Shown: in pieces, positions 14,415 through 21,763 of the stretch
Position numbering within the stretch: position 1 is the first letter of the stretch
Layout: every line of letters starts with the position of its first letter
Assembly (NCBI GenBank): GCA_035938875.1
Contig: DASZGL010000039.1
Location: 1-37,200, forward strand
Direction: 5' to 3'
DNA from: DASZGL01 sp035938875
GTDB lineage: Bacteria > Chloroflexota > Dormibacteria > Aeolococcales > Aeolococcaceae
Length of the DNA: 37,200 bases
Program-made: the position numbers and the translations under genes
Notes under the pieces: model-generated
Database searches by the model: none
What the model was told of the DNA's origin: nothing
The model's input: the letters and a program-made list of their open reading frames with translations, nothing else

Positions 14415-15410
14415 GTGCCAGGGGGAGAGACGACGGATCTCAACGCGCGCCAAGCACTTGGCTTGGCCCTGGGTCGGCGGGCCAGGGAGTGTGCCGACGA
14501 GGTCGAGCACGCGCTGCGTGACCAGATGGGCGGCGATCCCGCGCCGGCCGAGGAGTTCTTCGCCACCCGCCCGGCCGTCGTCTGGTTCTCGACCCTGCTG
14601 ATCGCGCGGTGGCTGGCCAACGACATCAGCCCCGACGACGACGAGCTCACCTGGATCAGCCACCGAGGCCAGTTGGCGGCCGGCGACGAGATCTCGATCG
14701 TCCACCTGGTGCGCGCCAACCTCGTCTGGCGCGACGTCACCAACCGTATCCTCGTCGAGGAGGCGCAGCGACTGAAGACACCGCGGCCGGTCCTGATCAC
14801 CGCGCTGGAAAGCGTGCGGCGCAGCTGCGATGCCGGGATCGTGCGCACCGCGCGGACGTTTGCGGCGCACCTGCGCGATGTCAACGCTCGACTCGAGGAC
14901 GAGCGGACCGCGCTGCGCCATGACGCGCTGCACGATCCCATGACCGGTCTTCCCAATCGCACCCTTCTCTATGACCGCCTGGAGCAGGAGATCCGCCGCG
15001 CCCAGCGTGGCTCGATGTGCTTCGCGGTGTTGCTCGCCGATCTCGATGGATTCAAGGCGGTGAACGACAGCCTCGGCCATCGTGTCGGCGACCTGGTCCT
15101 GCACGAAGCGGCTGCGCGACTGGCGTGCGTCGTTCGCGACACGGACACTGTCGCCCGTCTCGGTGGCGACGAGTTCGTGGCCGTCCTCTCTGCGGCCGAT
15201 CACCATGCGGCCGCGGCAACCGCAACGCGGATGCGCGACAGCCTGTCGCCTCCGCTGACCATCGAGGAGCACACCATATCGCTCTGCGCCAGCATCGGCA
15301 TCGCCGTCTACCCCGCGGACGGGCAGACCGTGCGCGACCTGCTCATCGCCGCAGACCGTGCCATGTACGAGGCCAAGAGCGCCGCCGCGCGATCGTCAGA
15401 TCATCCGTGA
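14415..15410 (+). CDS. GGDEF diguanylate cyclase with N-terminal helical sensor-like domain
   Basis: This is a predicted soluble enzyme of 331 residues that makes cyclic di-GMP. The N-terminal all-helical domain (about 10-165) includes FFATRPAVVWFSTLLIARWL and VHLVRANLVWRDVTNRILVEE. It resembles the helical N-terminal input domains seen in RsbR/PucR-type proteins; a specific family is not certain. A short coiled linker leads to DALHDPMTGLPNRTLLYDRL and the catalytic GGDEF at 250-254. The inhibitory I-site RDTD is at 241-244, five residues before GGDEF, so feedback inhibition by product is expected. The start is uncertain: GTG 14415 gives the full helical domain, but the AGGGGGAGA just inside the gene has no good start after it. 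No EAL domain is present. Confidence 0.87.
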   Translation: MPGGETTDLNARQALGLALGRRARECADEVEHALRDQMGGDPAPAEEFFATRPAVVWFSTLLIARWLANDISPDDDELTWISHRGQLAAGDEISIVHLVRANLVWRDVTNRILVEEAQRLKTPRPVLITALESVRRSCDAGIVRTARTFAAHLRDVNARLEDERTALRHDALHDPMTGLPNRTLLYDRLEQEIRRAQRGSMCFAVLLADLDGFKAVNDSLGHRVGDLVLHEAAARLACVVRDTDTVARLGGDEFVAVLSAADHHAAAATATRMRDSLSPPLTIEEHTISLCASIGIAVYPADGQTVRDLLIAADRAMYEAKSAAARSSDHP

Positions 15411-15450
15411 GCTTGTCGGCGCGTTCTGCTGACCGCCTTTCGCCGCGGCC

Positions 15451-16905
15451 TCAGCGGCTGGTCAGCGCTCCGGCCCTGGCGCCTTCGCGTGCATCGGACG
15501 TGCCATCGCCGTCGAATGCGGGCAGGCGGACGCGAAACAACGCACCGGACGCGCCGTCATCGAGCGTGATGCTGCCGCCGTGGAGCTCGACGATCACCCG
15601 ACACAGCGCCAATCCGAGGCCCGCTCCGCCAGTCTGACGTCCCCGCGCTGGATCGCCGCGGGTGAAGCGTTCGAAGAGTGACGGCCGCTCGGCTTCGGGG
15701 ACGCCCGGGCCCGTGTCCCAAACGGTGATCGTCCAATGCAGCGTATCCCGGATCAGGATCACCCCGACGGTACCCCCTGAAGGTGTGTGGCGCACCGCGT
15801 TGTCGATAAGGTTGTCAAGAACGCGGCGCAGGAGCTGAGGATCGGCGCGGGTAACGCCCTCGTCAAGCACCTTCGATTCCAAGCGGATGCTGTGCATCGC
15901 GGCGAGGGGCTGCCACCGCTCGACGGTCTCGTCGACGAGATCGCTCAGGTCGACGGGCTGCAGGTTGGGGACGAGCGCGCCCGCGTCGGCGCGTGCCAGA
16001 GTGAGCAGCTGGTCAGCAATGTCGGACAGCCGTTCGACCTCGGCGAGAGCGACGTGCTGGCTGGCTTGGTATTCCTCGGTGGTGCGCGCCTTCGAAAGCG
16101 AAACCTCCAGCTCGGCGCGCAACAGCGCCAGTGGGGCGCGCAGTTCATGGGCCGCGTCTGCGGTGAACTGCTGAAGGGTGGCAAACGCGGCCTCGAGACG
16201 AGCCAGCATGCCGTCGAACGTCGCAGCCAGCTCTCCAAGCTCGTCCGCCGGGAGGTCGAGCCCAAGCCTGCGGTGGAGGTCATGTTCGCTCAACTCGCGA
16301 GCTGCGGCCGCGATCGCTTTGACCGGCCGCATGGCACGTCCGGTGAGACGGTAAGCCAGGGCTGCAACGACAGCGGTGAGCATTGTCACGATTGCCACCA
16401 GCAGAAGGCCGAGCTTGAAGAGTGTGGCCCGAAGTTCGCTCACCGGGCGCGTCACCACCAGCACCGCGGCAGGGCCGCCGCCGGCATCGACGGGGGTGGC
16501 CAGGACCCGCACGTCGTGTGCTCCATCCGAGACCGTCGCGCTCACTGCCGAGTGTCGTGATCGTGCCTCGCTGGACAGGGGGGCGATCACCTCTGGCCGC
16601 GGCGCCGTTCCCGACCGGTCGAGCACGTGATTGCTGCCGTCGAGCAGGATGGCATCGATCGCGATCCCCTCTGGTGTCTCCGCGGGGAGCGGAGAACCAC
16701 CCTGGAAGCTCACCTGCCCGTTGGCTTCATCCAGTTGGGCGACGAGCGCCTGAGCCTGCGCCGAAAGGCTGGCATCGATCCCGTTGTACTCGAGGCGGGA
16801 GAAGACCACCCAGACGCCGATGGCGGCGAGCGCCGCAACGCCAAGGAACACCGCGGACACGGTGAGCGCGAGGCGGACCCGAGTGCGCCTCAGGAAGCTG
16901 CGCAC
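15451..16905 (-). CDS. HAMP-containing sensor histidine kinase (second two-component system)
   Basis: This is a membrane kinase of 484 residues. TM1 is at about 12-34, a small extracytoplasmic domain at about 35-158 (no cysteine), TM2 at about 163-186, and HAMP at 187-240 (LTGRAMRPVKAIAAAARELS). The phosphoacceptor is His253 in DAAHELRAPLALL, the N-box is NLIDNAVRHT (365-374), G1 is DTGPGV and G2 is GGAGLGLAL. All boxes are intact. The gene start lies 16 bases inside the end of the response-regulator gene, so the two are coupled. The C-terminal tail after the ATPase domain (about 465-484) is short and charged. The extracytoplasmic domain is compact; the stimulus cannot be inferred. It converges with the diguanylate cyclase. 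Confidence 0.93.
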   Translation of the reverse strand: MRSFLRRTRVRLALTVSAVFLGVAALAAIGVWVVFSRLEYNGIDASLSAQAQALVAQLDEANGQVSFQGGSPLPAETPEGIAIDAILLDGSNHVLDRSGTAPRPEVIAPLSSEARSRHSAVSATVSDGAHDVRVLATPVDAGGGPAAVLVVTRPVSELRATLFKLGLLLVAIVTMLTAVVAALAYRLTGRAMRPVKAIAAAARELSEHDLHRRLGLDLPADELGELAATFDGMLARLEAAFATLQQFTADAAHELRAPLALLRAELEVSLSKARTTEEYQASQHVALAEVERLSDIADQLLTLARADAGALVPNLQPVDLSDLVDETVERWQPLAAMHSIRLESKVLDEGVTRADPQLLRRVLDNLIDNAVRHTPSGGTVGVILIRDTLHWTITVWDTGPGVPEAERPSLFERFTRGDPARGRQTGGAGLGLALCRVIVELHGGSITLDDGASGALFRVRLPAFDGDGTSDAREGARAGALTSR

Positions 16906-17576
16906 GGTCCAACGTCGAATCGGTAACCGGATCCGCGCACCGTCGTGAATGGATCGGTCGCGCCGGCGTCGGTGAGCTTGCGGCGGAGGCGCGCGACATA
17001 TGCTTCGACGAGGTTGGATTGGCCGCTGAAGTCGTAGCTCCAGACGTGTTCCTCCACCTGGGTGCGCGTGAGAAGTCGCCCCGGGTTGTGCATGAAGTAC
17101 TCGAGCACGGCGAGCTCCTTGGTGCGCAACGCCACCGGCTTGCCGTTGACGCTCACCGTCCGCGCCGCTGTGTCCAGGCGGACCCCGCCCGCCTCGAGGA
17201 CCGCCGACCGGTCGTCTAATTGGCGCCGCCCGAGCGCACGCAGCCGGGCCAGCAGCTCGCCGAAGGCGAACGGCTTGACCAGGTAGTCATCGGCACCCGC
17301 GTCGAGGCCGCGGATGCGGTCGGGCACGGCGTCGCGGCCGGTCAACATGAGAATTGGTGTGCTGACCCTGGATCGGCGCAGCTCGGCACACACTTGGATG
17401 CCGTCCTTCACCGGGAGCATGACGTCGAGAACGATGAGATCGAATGGCGTGGCCGTGGCCGCGTCGATCGCTTCATCACCGGCGTGAGCCAGGTCGACGC
17501 TGAACCCCGCCTCCTCGAGACCACGGCGAAGCGCGTTCGCCAGCCCGTGGTCATCCTCCACAACGAGCACTCTCAT
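16890..17576 (-). CDS. OmpR/PhoB-family response regulator (second two-component system)
   Basis: This is a 228-residue regulator. The receiver domain contains EDD, phosphoacceptor Asp51 (IVLDVMLPVKDG), Thr79 and Lys101 (LVKPF). The OmpR_C winged helix includes LRTKELAVLEYFMHNPGRL, VWSYDFSGQSNLVEAYVARL and TTVRGSGYRF. ATG 17576 begins a standard receiver (MRVLVVEDDHGLANALRRGL). Upstream, at 17603-17639, is a striking set of four CCTGA/TCAGG elements with symmetric arrangement, the best candidate for its own binding site. A -10-like CATGAT lies just before the gene. The divergent gene at 17717 shares this region and is a probable target. The kinase overlaps its 3' end by 16 bases. Confidence 0.95.
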   Translation of the reverse strand: MRVLVVEDDHGLANALRRGLEEAGFSVDLAHAGDEAIDAATATPFDLIVLDVMLPVKDGIQVCAELRRSRVSTPILMLTGRDAVPDRIRGLDAGADDYLVKPFAFGELLARLRALGRRQLDDRSAVLEAGGVRLDTAARTVSVNGKPVALRTKELAVLEYFMHNPGRLLTRTQVEEHVWSYDFSGQSNLVEAYVARLRRKLTDAGATDPFTTVRGSGYRFDVGPCAAS

Positions 17577-17602
17577 GGAAGAATCATGACGTCCGTACGT
17601 GA

Positions 17603-17639
17603 CCTGAACCTGACGATCAGGATGATGATTCAGGTCAGG
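17603..17639. promoter_or_regulatory. Symmetric CCTGA/TCAGG operator array between the response regulator and the anchored protein
   Basis: The order is CCTGA, one base, CCTGA, three bases, TCAGG, eight bases, TCAGG, TCAGG. Two direct CCTGA copies on one side face three inverted copies on the other. A further TCAG lies at 17646-17649. The array begins 27 bases before the response-regulator start and ends 78 bases before the divergent gene at 17717. OmpR-family dimers bind direct repeats of such short half-sites, so binding by the adjacent regulator is likely (inference). Confidence 0.55.
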
Positions 17640-17716
17640 AGGGGGTCAGCCTGCGTCCAGACCATGGGAAACACCGGCTCAGACAGCCGCGCCGACCCCC
17701 TCGGAGGATTCCCGGA

Positions 17717-18133
17717 ATGAACATTGACGGCATCAGGCCCCGGCTTGGCCGCCGCCTCGTGATCCTCGGCAGCTCAGGACTGCTGGCGGCTGCCGGGATC
17801 AGCGGATACCTCGCACTGCAGCCCAAGGGCGTGCCATCGCCGGTCCGCACCTCCAGACCCCCGGCGGCATCGACACCACTCTTGACCGGCTCGGTGCAAA
17901 CCGCCCCGGAGAAGGCCGACACCCCCGACCCTGCGGAGACGCCGTCCGTATCCGAGAACGCCGCCAACACCGCGGGGCCAAACACCACCACCGATGGACC
18001 CGACGCCTCTGCCGGCAGCTCCGCCGGCGCCCAGACCGAACAGACGGAGGGCCCAGACACCGCCACGGATGCACCCGGCGGCTTTGCGGACACGTCCGCC
18101 AACGCTCAGACCGAACAGCAGGGCGAGAACTAG
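17717..18133 (+). CDS. Small membrane-anchored, Thr/Asp/Gln-rich extracytoplasmic protein
   Basis: This is a 138-residue protein. The N-terminus is basic (RPRLGRRL), followed by one hydrophobic segment (about 14-34, LVILGSSGLLAAAGISGYLAL) that is an uncleaved anchor or signal. About 100 residues of low-complexity Pro/Thr/Ala/Asp sequence follow, with an imperfect repeat (GAQTEQTEGPDTATDAPGG and NAQTEQQGEN). No domain is recognisable; it is probably disordered and outside the membrane. GGAGG nine bases before ATG supports the start and the strand; open frames on the opposite strand lack this. It is divergent from the second two-component system and probably controlled by it, and its stop is four bases from the convergent RND gene's stop. 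Confidence 0.65.
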   Translation: MNIDGIRPRLGRRLVILGSSGLLAAAGISGYLALQPKGVPSPVRTSRPPAASTPLLTGSVQTAPEKADTPDPAETPSVSENAANTAGPNTTTDGPDASAGSSAGAQTEQTEGPDTATDAPGGFADTSANAQTEQQGEN

Positions 18134-18137
18134 CCTC

Positions 18138-21100
18138 TCACCCCTCGGCGGGTGCCGGCGCCGCTGCTTTGCGCCATCTCCTGCCGAAACGCAGGTACAG
18201 CGATGGCACCACGAACAGGTTGAGCAGCGTCGACGTGAACAGGCCGCCGAGGATGACGACCGCCAGGGGGTATTCGATCTCGTGCCCTGGCCGGTCGCCC
18301 AGTGCCACAAGTGGCACCACCGCAAGGCCGGTCGCCAGCGAGGTCATCAGGATCGGCGCCAGCCGCTCGCGCGCGCCGCGCAGCACCAGTGACGGCCCGA
18401 ACGCCTCGCCTTCCTCGCGCTCCAGGTGCTGGCAGTGGTTGACCAGCAGGATGCCGTTGCGTGCGGCGATGCCGAAGACGGTGAAGAAGCCGAGCAGCGA
18501 TCCCAAGGTGACCACGCCACCGCCGATGAGTGCCGCGAGCACCCCTCCGACCAACGCCATGGGTAGCGTGCAAAAGACCAGCAGGGCCAGGCGCCAGCTC
18601 CCAAACGCCGTTTGAAGCAGCAGGAAGATCACCAGCCCCGCCCCGATGGCGATGAGGAAGAGTCGGTTCTGAGCGTCCTGCCGGGTTGTGTACTCGCCAA
18701 GCAGCTCGGCGTGGTACCCACGTGGAAAGGACGTGGTCCCCAGTACGTTGCTGACGTCGCCGGCTACTGAGCCCAGGTCTCGCCCGCTGACATTGGCCAC
18801 CACATCGATGCGCCGTGAGCCGTTCTCGCGTTGGATCACGTTGGGCACGGGCACGACCTTTACCTCGGCGATGTCACCGATGCGGACCGGGATGCCCTTG
18901 GGGGTGTCGATGAGCAGGTCGCTGATGCTCTGCACGCTGTTGCGCGTCTCCGGCGTGCTCCACACCACGACGCGGTAGTTCTTGCCGTTGCGGAAGATGT
19001 CCCCGACCTCCTCGCCCGCCACCAGAACTGCCGCGGCGCGGCGGACGTCGCCCGGCTTCATCTCGTACTTGGCCGCCTTCTCCAGGTCGACCGTGACCTG
19101 AACCTGGGGCGTGTCCACCTGCAGGTCGACGAGGTTGTCGGTGATCCCCGGGATGGGGCTGAGCTTCTGCTGGATCTCCGCCGCCTTGGCGCGCAGAACG
19201 TCGAGGTCCTGACCGTAGATGCGCACCACGATGGGCTGCTTCGCGCCGGTCAGCACCTCCTCGATGCGCTCGTTGAGATACGTCGTGGTGTCGCGGTAGA
19301 TGCCTGGGTAGCTCTTCACCACGGCCTGGACCGCAGCCAGCGTCTTGTCGTAGTCAGCGTTGGGGTCGACGCTGATCCAGTTCTCGCCGAAGTTGACGCC
19401 GACTACTTCTTCACCCTTGAAAGCCTGGCCGATGTGCGAAGCGAAGCTGCGCACCCCCGGGATCTTGCGCAGGTCACGGCTTACCTGGGTGACGATACGT
19501 TGCTCCTCCGCCGCCGACGTGCCCGGCGCCGTGGTCCAGTGCATCAGAAAGTCGCGCTCCTTGAAGGTGGGGAACAGCGACTGCCCCAGGTGTGGCACGG
19601 CGAGCAGTGCCGCCAGCGTCAACACGCCGAACAAGGCGTAGGCGCGGTGTGGCCGGGTGATGATGCGTGACAGCCCGCCGGTGTACTTGCGCTGCAGCCA
19701 GCCCGTCAGCGGTGACGTGTGCAGCTCCACACGGCTGCGGTGGAGCATGATCAGCGCCAATGCGGGCGTCACCGTGAGCGCTATCACCATCGAGGCGGCG
19801 ATGGCCAGCGTGTACGAGATGGCCAGCGGCTGGAAGAACGAGCCGGTGAGCCCCTGCAGCAGGAACACCGGCACCGCGGCCACGATGATGATGAGCGTGG
19901 CAAAGACGATCGGACTGCGCACCTCGAGCGTGGCGTCGAGGGTTATACGGAAGGTCGAGCGACCTGTTCCTTCCAGTCGATGCTGGCGTAATCGTCGGAG
20001 AATGTTCTCGACGCCGATGATGGCGTCGTCGACCACCGCTCCCAGGGCGATCACCAGCCCCGCCAGGGTCATGGTGTTGACCGTGTCGCCGCGCAAGTAC
20101 AGGATCAGCATCGCCGCGATGAGTGACAGCGGAATGGCCACGAGGCTGATCAGCGCCACGCGCCACTCAAAGAGGAACAGCAGCAGGATCAGCACCACCA
20201 AGAGGAAGCCGAGCAGCAGCGACTGGGTTAGGTTGTGGATGGCGGTGTCGATGAAGTCGGACTGGCGGAACACCTGGGTGTCGAAGGTGATGCCGGGAAG
20301 CCCAGGCTGCAGGTCCTTGATGGCGTCGTCGACGCCCTTGGTGATCTGCAGCGTGTCGCCCCACGGCAGCTTCTCCACGACCAGCAGCAGCCCCGGTCCG
20401 TCGCCGACGACGGCGTCGCCGATCAGCGGCTGGTGATCCACCTTGACGTTCGCCACAGCGCTGATCGACACCGGCGTGCCCGCCTGGGATTGTGCGGTGA
20501 TGCGCTCCAGGTCGGCGGGGGTGAAGATCGGCAGCACGTTGCGCACGTTGATCCGTTGACCTGCGGTCTCGATGTTGCCGCCACTGCCGATCACCGAGCC
20601 GCTGGAGAACTTGAGGAGCCCCGTGTCCACCGAATCGGCGGTCGCAGCCATGACGCTGTCCAGGGTCACGTTGTTCTGCTTGAGCTTGGCGGGGTCGACC
20701 TGCACGGTCATCATCTCGAGCTGCTCGCCCCAGATGGCGACGTTGGCCACGCCGGGGACACGGAGGATTCGGCCCCGGACTGTCCAGTAGGCCATCATCG
20801 ACATGGCGATGATCGAATGCTCCTTGCTGGTCATGCCGATCTGCATAAGCCGGCTGGTCGCCGACACCGGCGGGTGCAGCGATGGAATACCGGCCCATGA
20901 CGGCAATTGACCCTGGATTCCGGCAAGGCGCTCCTGCACCAGCCGCCGGGCATTCAACATGTCGGTGCTCTGGGTGAACACCATCTCGATGCTTGACAGC
21001 TGCGGTACCGACTTGGAGCGCATGGTGTCCAGGCCCTGTACGCCGTTCAGCGCCTGCTCCAATGGGACTGTGACAAGCTGCTCGACGTCTGCGGTGGTCA

Positions 21101-21290
21101 GTCCGATGCAGGCTGTTTCGATGACCACCCGAGGTGGTGCGAACTCAGGAAAGACGTCCACCCGCATGGCCTGCACCTGCAGGGCGCCGACCGTCATCAT
21201 GGCGATCGCGGCAGCAACCACCAGGAAGCGGAACCGCAGGCTCGAGCGGACGATCCACCCCATGAGCGTGAGCCTGCGATTCACGGTCAT
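18138..21290 (-). CDS. RND efflux pump, HME-like (CzcA/CusA-related), pump 1
   Basis: This is a 1050-residue inner-membrane proton-driven pump of full family length. TM1 (about 20-40) leads to DVFPEFAPPRVVIET and the porter loop. TM2-TM6 span about 355-520, a second porter loop follows, and TM8-TM12 are at the end. The C-terminus PGHEIEYPLAVVILGGLFTS is HME-like. TM4 reads ALGAVVDDAIIGVENILRRL with Asp421 and Asp422, as in AcrB, rather than the CzcA D-x5-D-G pattern; TM10 has GIAARNGILLV, with Arg where AcrB has its relay Lys. By eye the positions matching the CusA methionine relay are not Met (for example ERIEEVLTGAKQPIVVRIYG), so Cu/Ag export is not supported. The ATG overlaps the stop of the mini-adaptor gene (ATGA). 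It is the last gene of a three-gene operon. The substrate is unknown. Confidence 0.92.
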   Translation of the reverse strand: MTVNRRLTLMGWIVRSSLRFRFLVVAAAIAMMTVGALQVQAMRVDVFPEFAPPRVVIETACIGLTTADVEQLVTVPLEQALNGVQGLDTMRSKSVPQLSSIEMVFTQSTDMLNARRLVQERLAGIQGQLPSWAGIPSLHPPVSATSRLMQIGMTSKEHSIIAMSMMAYWTVRGRILRVPGVANVAIWGEQLEMMTVQVDPAKLKQNNVTLDSVMAATADSVDTGLLKFSSGSVIGSGGNIETAGQRINVRNVLPIFTPADLERITAQSQAGTPVSISAVANVKVDHQPLIGDAVVGDGPGLLLVVEKLPWGDTLQITKGVDDAIKDLQPGLPGITFDTQVFRQSDFIDTAIHNLTQSLLLGFLLVVLILLLFLFEWRVALISLVAIPLSLIAAMLILYLRGDTVNTMTLAGLVIALGAVVDDAIIGVENILRRLRQHRLEGTGRSTFRITLDATLEVRSPIVFATLIIIVAAVPVFLLQGLTGSFFQPLAISYTLAIAASMVIALTVTPALALIMLHRSRVELHTSPLTGWLQRKYTGGLSRIITRPHRAYALFGVLTLAALLAVPHLGQSLFPTFKERDFLMHWTTAPGTSAAEEQRIVTQVSRDLRKIPGVRSFASHIGQAFKGEEVVGVNFGENWISVDPNADYDKTLAAVQAVVKSYPGIYRDTTTYLNERIEEVLTGAKQPIVVRIYGQDLDVLRAKAAEIQQKLSPIPGITDNLVDLQVDTPQVQVTVDLEKAAKYEMKPGDVRRAAAVLVAGEEVGDIFRNGKNYRVVVWSTPETRNSVQSISDLLIDTPKGIPVRIGDIAEVKVVPVPNVIQRENGSRRIDVVANVSGRDLGSVAGDVSNVLGTTSFPRGYHAELLGEYTTRQDAQNRLFLIAIGAGLVIFLLLQTAFGSWRLALLVFCTLPMALVGGVLAALIGGGVVTLGSLLGFFTVFGIAARNGILLVNHCQHLEREEGEAFGPSLVLRGARERLAPILMTSLATGLAVVPLVALGDRPGHEIEYPLAVVILGGLFTSTLLNLFVVPSLYLRFGRRWRKAAAPAPAEG

Positions 21291-21724
21291 CCACCGGTGA
21301 CGCCGGTCTCGGTACCGTAAAGTTCGATGCCGCCGACGGTGACCACGAGCGCGCCCGGTGCCGGGCCCGAGCTCACCACCGTGACGTCACCAGCCGTGCG
21401 CGTGATGGTGACCTGCTGGCGCTCATACGTCAGCGGCGCGGGGTTGATGTAGACCCAGGTCGCTCCATTCTTGTCATAGAGCAGCGCAGCCGTCGGTATG
21501 GTTGCCGCTTCCGCCGTGCCGCCCACCTGCGCGACGGCGACGCCAAGTCGTACTGCAGCGTCGGCGCTCAGCACGATGCGGCTGCGGTCGGTGCCTTGGA
21601 TCGGTTGCACCGTGGCTGGTTCCACCTTGGTGCCCACCAGGCTGGTGTCGGAGGTGCCGCAGGCGGCGAGGGCCACGCCGGTCAGCGCGAGCCCCATTGC
21701 CAGCCAGGCGTTGCGTCGATGCAT
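21287..21724 (-). CDS. Lipoprotein mini-adaptor (C-terminal half of an RND periplasmic adaptor)
   Basis: The product has 145 residues. The signal peptide ends in lipobox LAAC (Cys22). The rest matches only the beta-barrel and membrane-proximal part of CusB/CzcB-type adaptors: RIVLSADAAVRLGVAVAQV, then IPTAALLYDKNGATWVYI, ERQQVTITRTAGDVTVV, and finally PGALVVTVGGIELYGTETG. There is no lipoyl domain and no alpha-hairpin, and the gene is not visibly broken: GAGG precedes the ATG by 8 bases and the stop overlaps the next start. A typical adaptor is 350-450 residues. It lies 39 bases after pump 2 and is coupled to pump 1, so it probably serves one or both. An adaptor reduced to the pump-contacting half fits a cell with no outer membrane to bridge. 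Confidence 0.82.
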   Translation of the reverse strand: MHRRNAWLAMGLALTGVALAACGTSDTSLVGTKVEPATVQPIQGTDRSRIVLSADAAVRLGVAVAQVGGTAEAATIPTAALLYDKNGATWVYINPAPLTYERQQVTITRTAGDVTVVSSGPAPGALVVTVGGIELYGTETGVTGG

Positions 21725-21763
21725 GTCGGTGTCCTCGCTGTCGATGAATTTGGACCGATCTGC

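Noticed and set aside
15442..15458. GCCGC-N7-GCGGC inverted repeat between the convergent cyclase and kinase genes as a terminator
   Set aside because: Short stem without a T-run; such repeats are common by chance in GC-rich DNA.
18139..18154. CACCC-N6-GGGTG hairpin at the convergent ends of the anchored protein and pump 1 as a terminator
   Set aside because: Only a five-base stem, no following T-run, and it lies inside the pump 1 coding end.
17774..18325. 183-codon minus-strand frame over the small anchored protein and the end of pump 1
   Set aside because: It overlaps the pump 1 coding end in another frame and has no ribosome site; the plus-strand gene has GGAGG at good spacing and a plausible membrane anchor.
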